DNA from: GCA-2746605 sp963704835
GTDB lineage: Bacteria; Bacteroidota; Ignavibacteria; Ignavibacteriales; Melioribacteraceae
DNA length: 64,000 nucleotides
Assembly (NCBI GenBank): GCA_963704835.1
Contig: CAVPHW010000020.1
Location: 248,001-312,000, forward strand
Reading direction: 5' to 3'
Made by a program: the position numbers and the translations under genes
Notes under the pieces: model-generated
Seen by the model: the letters and a program-made list of their open reading frames with translations, nothing else
Database searches by the model: none
Told to the model about the DNA's origin: nothing
Shown: piece after piece, positions 61,357-64,000 of the stretch
Layout: each line of letters opens with the position of its first letter
Numbering within the stretch: the stretch's first letter is position 1

Positions 61357-62292
61357 TTGCCAAACTTAAAAAGAAATATAATTTTATCAATCGTATTTAT
61401 TTTTATTGTTTATTTGTTTTTAAGCTTTTTCGCTGATTTTGATTCATTAGTCCAATCAATCATTACACTTTCTTTTTCAAACCATATTCTTTTATTATTC
61501 ATTGCAATCGCCATCGTATCAATTAAGTTTTACAGATGGCACCAATTGTTAAGTACCTCTGGCATTAGCATAAGTATTAGAAATTCTATTTTAGTCTTCT
61601 TATCAGGGCTTGTGATGAGTATAACACCAGGGAAACTAGGAGAATTATTCAAATCATATTTACTTAAAAAATATTTTAAAATTGAATTGCTTAAAAGCCT
61701 ACCAGTAATAATAGCTGAAAGAGTAACTGAGTTTATTAGCTTGTTGTTCCTAAGTATTTTATTTTTGATTTTTATGAACCAATATGACTTAGTCTTGATA
61801 ATACTACTTTTTAGCTTCTCGTTCGCTGTTATTTTATTATTTAATGCGAGAGCTATTTCAATGATAATAAATCTATTAGGCAATATATCTTTTCTTAAAA
61901 TCGACCAAGTAAAAAGAAAAGTATTATTGGATAATTTGTCCATATTTAGAGATACCAAAACATACCTAATAAGTATTTCTGCATGGCTATTTGAGTTCTT
62001 TGGTTTTTATATAATTCTGTTTAATTTTGTTAGTGATATTAATGTAATTAAAGCGTTTTCATTATATTCATTTGCATTAATTATTGGTTCTATAAGCATG
62101 TTACCAGGTGGAATAGGAACAACAGAAAGTTCGCTAGCCTTTATTCTTATTCAAGAAGGGTTTTTGAAAGCTGATTCATTTGCAGCTACCTTTTTAATTA
62201 GAGCTTTTACATTATGGTTTGCAATTTTTATAGGGTTGATAGCAACAATTTTATTTCTCAAAATAAACAGAAGTGAAACAGCACAAGGTTAG
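61357..62292 (+). CDS. YbhN/UPF0104 (LPG-synthase TM-like) membrane protein
   Basis: The 311-residue protein starts at a TTG and is almost all membrane segments. It has the family motifs SGLVMSITPGKLGELFKSYL, IIAERVTEFISLL and SMLPGGIGTTESSLA. The family resembles the flippase part of lysyl-phosphatidylglycerol synthase and includes proteins tied to lipid or polysaccharide precursor export. The start codon is uncertain because no ATG or strong Shine-Dalgarno lies nearby. The next gene starts about 17 bases after its stop. Confidence 0.82.
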   Translation: MPNLKRNIILSIVFIFIVYLFLSFFADFDSLVQSIITLSFSNHILLLFIAIAIVSIKFYRWHQLLSTSGISISIRNSILVFLSGLVMSITPGKLGELFKSYLLKKYFKIELLKSLPVIIAERVTEFISLLFLSILFLIFMNQYDLVLIILLFSFSFAVILLFNARAISMIINLLGNISFLKIDQVKRKVLLDNLSIFRDTKTYLISISAWLFEFFGFYIILFNFVSDINVIKAFSLYSFALIIGSISMLPGGIGTTESSLAFILIQEGFLKADSFAATFLIRAFTLWFAIFIGLIATILFLKINRSETAQG

Positions 62293-62309
62293 TGCTCGCG
62301 GAGATTATT

Positions 62310-63560
62310 TTGCCGATTTACAAAAAAATTAAACTTCCCCAAAAGGGTCACAAAATTCAAATTGAAGGTGACCGCTTATTGGTTCCAAATGACCCAATAA
62401 TTCCTTTTTTAGAAGGCGATGGAATAGGTCGCGATATCTGGAAAACTACACGCGAAGTAATAGATTCTGCAGTAAACAAAGCTTACAAAGGTATTAAAGA
62501 AATAGTTTGGCTAGAAGTTTATGCTGGTGAGAAAGCAATCAAAACCTATGGCAAGAATCAATATTTACCAAATGAAACTATACAAGCAATTAAAGAATAT
62601 TCTGTTGCAATAAAAGGACCTTTAACAACTCCGGTTGGAGGAGGCATCAACAGTATTAATGTTTTGCTGAAACAAAAACTTGACCTCTTTGCTTCAGTTC
62701 TTCCGGTTAAATTTTACAGCGGCTCACCAAGTCCTGTGAAACGACCTCAAGATTTAGATGTAGTTATTTTTAGTGAAAATACAGAAGATGTTCATTCTGG
62801 GATAGAATTTAAAGCAAACACAAAAAGTGCGAATGAAGTAATTGAATTTATTAATTCAATTAGTAAAAAAAATATTGTAAGTGGTTCCGGTATAGGAATA
62901 AAACCAATAAGTGAATTCAGTACAGTTAGACTTGTAAAAAAAGCAATTGAATACGCAATTGAAAACAAAAGAAGTAGCGTAACCCTGGTTCATAAAGGTA
63001 ATATTATGAAGTTTACAGAGGGTGCTTTTAGAGATTGGGGTTATAAGACTGCGAAAAAATATTTTGCGAATGAAGTTGTATTTGAAGATGAACTAAAAGT
63101 TAAGTATGACGGAAAACTTCCGGAAGGAAAAATTTTAATAAATGATAGATTAGCTGATGATATGTTCCAACAATTACTTCTGCATCCAACTGATTTTGAT
63201 GTAATTGCAACTTCCAATTTAAATGGTGAATTTTTGTCTAATGCCTGCGCTGCTCAAGTTGGTGGATTAGGAATAGTTCCTAGGGCAAATTATAGTTATC
63301 ACTATGGACTTTTTGAAGCTGGGCATGGATCTGCTCCAAAGTATGCTGGAATGGATAAAGCTAATCCTAGTTCCTTAATCTTATCTGGTGCAATGATGCT
63401 TCAATATTTAGGTTGGAGTAAAGCATCGGGACTAATTGAAAAGGCAATGAGAAAAACAATCAAATCAAAAATTGTAACTTTTGATTTTGCAAGGAAGATG
63501 AAAGGAGCAAAGGAAGTAAGTTGCTCTAATTTTGGAAAAACATTGATAAAAAATCTATAA
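62310..63560 (+). CDS. icd: NADP-type isocitrate dehydrogenase homologue with altered active site
   Basis: The TTG at 62310 follows GGAG by six bases and gives 416 residues, the length of E. coli Icd; a GTG at 62292 is possible but overlaps the previous stop. The fold is clear: PFLEGDGIGRDIW, GPLTTPVGGGINSINVLL, SVTLVHKGNIMKFTEGAF and the NADP-type HGSAPKYAGMDKANP. However the residues equivalent to E. coli R119, R129, R153 and Y160 are K121, L131, S155 and H162, and metal ligands D307 and D311 are E and N. S113, N115, K230 and D283 are kept. These arginines bind the malate part of the substrate throughout the family, so the reaction may differ from isocitrate oxidation. Confidence 0.85.
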   Translation: MPIYKKIKLPQKGHKIQIEGDRLLVPNDPIIPFLEGDGIGRDIWKTTREVIDSAVNKAYKGIKEIVWLEVYAGEKAIKTYGKNQYLPNETIQAIKEYSVAIKGPLTTPVGGGINSINVLLKQKLDLFASVLPVKFYSGSPSPVKRPQDLDVVIFSENTEDVHSGIEFKANTKSANEVIEFINSISKKNIVSGSGIGIKPISEFSTVRLVKKAIEYAIENKRSSVTLVHKGNIMKFTEGAFRDWGYKTAKKYFANEVVFEDELKVKYDGKLPEGKILINDRLADDMFQQLLLHPTDFDVIATSNLNGEFLSNACAAQVGGLGIVPRANYSYHYGLFEAGHGSAPKYAGMDKANPSSLILSGAMMLQYLGWSKASGLIEKAMRKTIKSKIVTFDFARKMKGAKEVSCSNFGKTLIKNL

Positions 63561-63597
63561 GATTTAAGAGATTATTTAAATAATGTTTTAATTCTCC

Positions 63598-63626
63598 TTG
63601 ATTTTTGAATATACGAATATTATTAT
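63598..63626 (+). promoter_or_regulatory. Putative promoter of the YtxH gene
   Basis: TTGATT (63598-63603), 17 bases, then TATTAT (63621-63626) lies about 35 bases before the ATG at 63661. Spacing is ideal and the -10 box is close to consensus. Confidence 0.5.
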
Positions 63627-63660
63627 AAGTCAAAATAAACTAAAAATAAACGGAGGAAAA

Positions 63661-64000
63661 ATGAGTGACGATAATGGAATGAGCAAAGGAATTATTTTGG
63701 GATTTTTAACCGGTACTATCGTAGGTTCTATTTTGGGATTGCTTTATGCTCCAAAATCTGGGAAAGAATTAAGAGGGGAACTTAGAGAAAAATCTAATGA
63801 TTTTCTTGGAGAAGCAGAAGATTATATTGAACAAGCCAAAGGAAAAGCAAATCTTCTAATTAATGACGGGAAGAAAAAATCTGAAAAATTGATTGCTGAT
63901 GCAAAAGTAAAAGTTGAAAGTTTACTTAGTGAAGCCGAAAAAATAGTTGATGATGCTAAAGGCAAAACAAAAACTATTCTAGACTCAAGCAAAGACAAAT
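63661..64000 (+). CDS. YtxH-domain protein, 3' end outside window
   Basis: GGAGG precedes the ATG. The visible 113 residues contain the YtxH/gas-vesicle-like N-terminus (GIILGFLTGTIVGSILGLLYAPKSGKELR), a membrane-inserted glycine-rich helix, and then a long amphipathic Lys/Glu-rich helix with a repeating pattern (LINDGKKKSEKLIADAKVKV, LLSEAEKIVDDAKGKTK). Such proteins are small envelope or stress proteins. The end is missing. Confidence 0.85.
   Translation, partial: MSDDNGMSKGIILGFLTGTIVGSILGLLYAPKSGKELRGELREKSNDFLGEAEDYIEQAKGKANLLINDGKKKSEKLIADAKVKVESLLSEAEKIVDDAKGKTKTILDSSKDK

Overview
The window looks like a chromosomal piece of a low-GC bacterium of the Bacteroidota/Chlorobi (FCB) group, most plausibly Ignavibacteria-like. 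Four secreted proteins end in a type IX secretion (T9SS type A) sorting domain with the NYPNPFNP signature. TonB receptors carry N-terminal carboxypeptidase-like domains. The gene orders infC-rpmI-rplT-pheS-pheT and zapA-6S RNA-rny fit this group. The lineage is inferred from features; no database search was possible.

Layout. (1) 1-26.6 kb is a polysaccharide-use region, almost all on the + strand: AGE-type epimerase (partial, - strand), SGNH acetylesterase, TonB receptor, beta-helix T9SS protein, a three-gene sensor cassette (sugar-binding protein, histidine kinase, sigma-54 activator), GH27, GH9, galactokinase, two GH144-like proteins, GH31, mannose-6-phosphate isomerase, an esterase lipoprotein and (26.6-27.6 kb) an aldo/keto reductase. 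Together these suit an acetylated, galactose-bearing beta-glucan/mannan-like polymer: surface and periplasmic cleavage, then entry of galactose, glucose and mannose into central metabolism. (2) 27.6-30.5 kb holds an intramembrane protease gene between two related intergenic repeats, then pdxJ and a DUF2400 gene. (3) 30.6-43.7 kb is housekeeping: tRNA-Leu, tRNA-Val, thrS (frameshifted), infC with an AUC start, rpmI, rplT, pheST, a coiled-coil gene, zapA, 6S RNA, rny, coaE, proline dehydrogenase, tsaD, mltG. (4) 43.6-51 kb has an Ig-like lipoprotein, a fused ftcD with a zinc-finger-like insert, an exported small protein, an AsmA-like protein and a small ABM-fold protein. (5) 51.1-55.9 kb is a TPP-riboswitch operon: TonB receptor, thiamine pyrophosphokinase (frameshifted), SSF symporter. 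(6) 55.9-60.1 kb on the - strand has two T9SS cargo genes, the second broken by about four frameshifts. (7) 60.3-64 kb has a small exported protein, maf, a YbhN-like membrane protein, an icd homologue with an altered active site, and a partial YtxH gene.

Most notable points: the isocitrate-dehydrogenase homologue at 62.3 kb lacks the three substrate-binding arginines of the family; the FtcD insert has exact C2H2 zinc-finger spacing; the sugar-binding protein sits with a two-component system rather than with permeases; the SSF symporter lies under TPP control; and frameshifts are visible in otherwise conserved genes, which may be real or may be sequence errors. Several promoters of the form TTGACT-17-TATNNT can be proposed.
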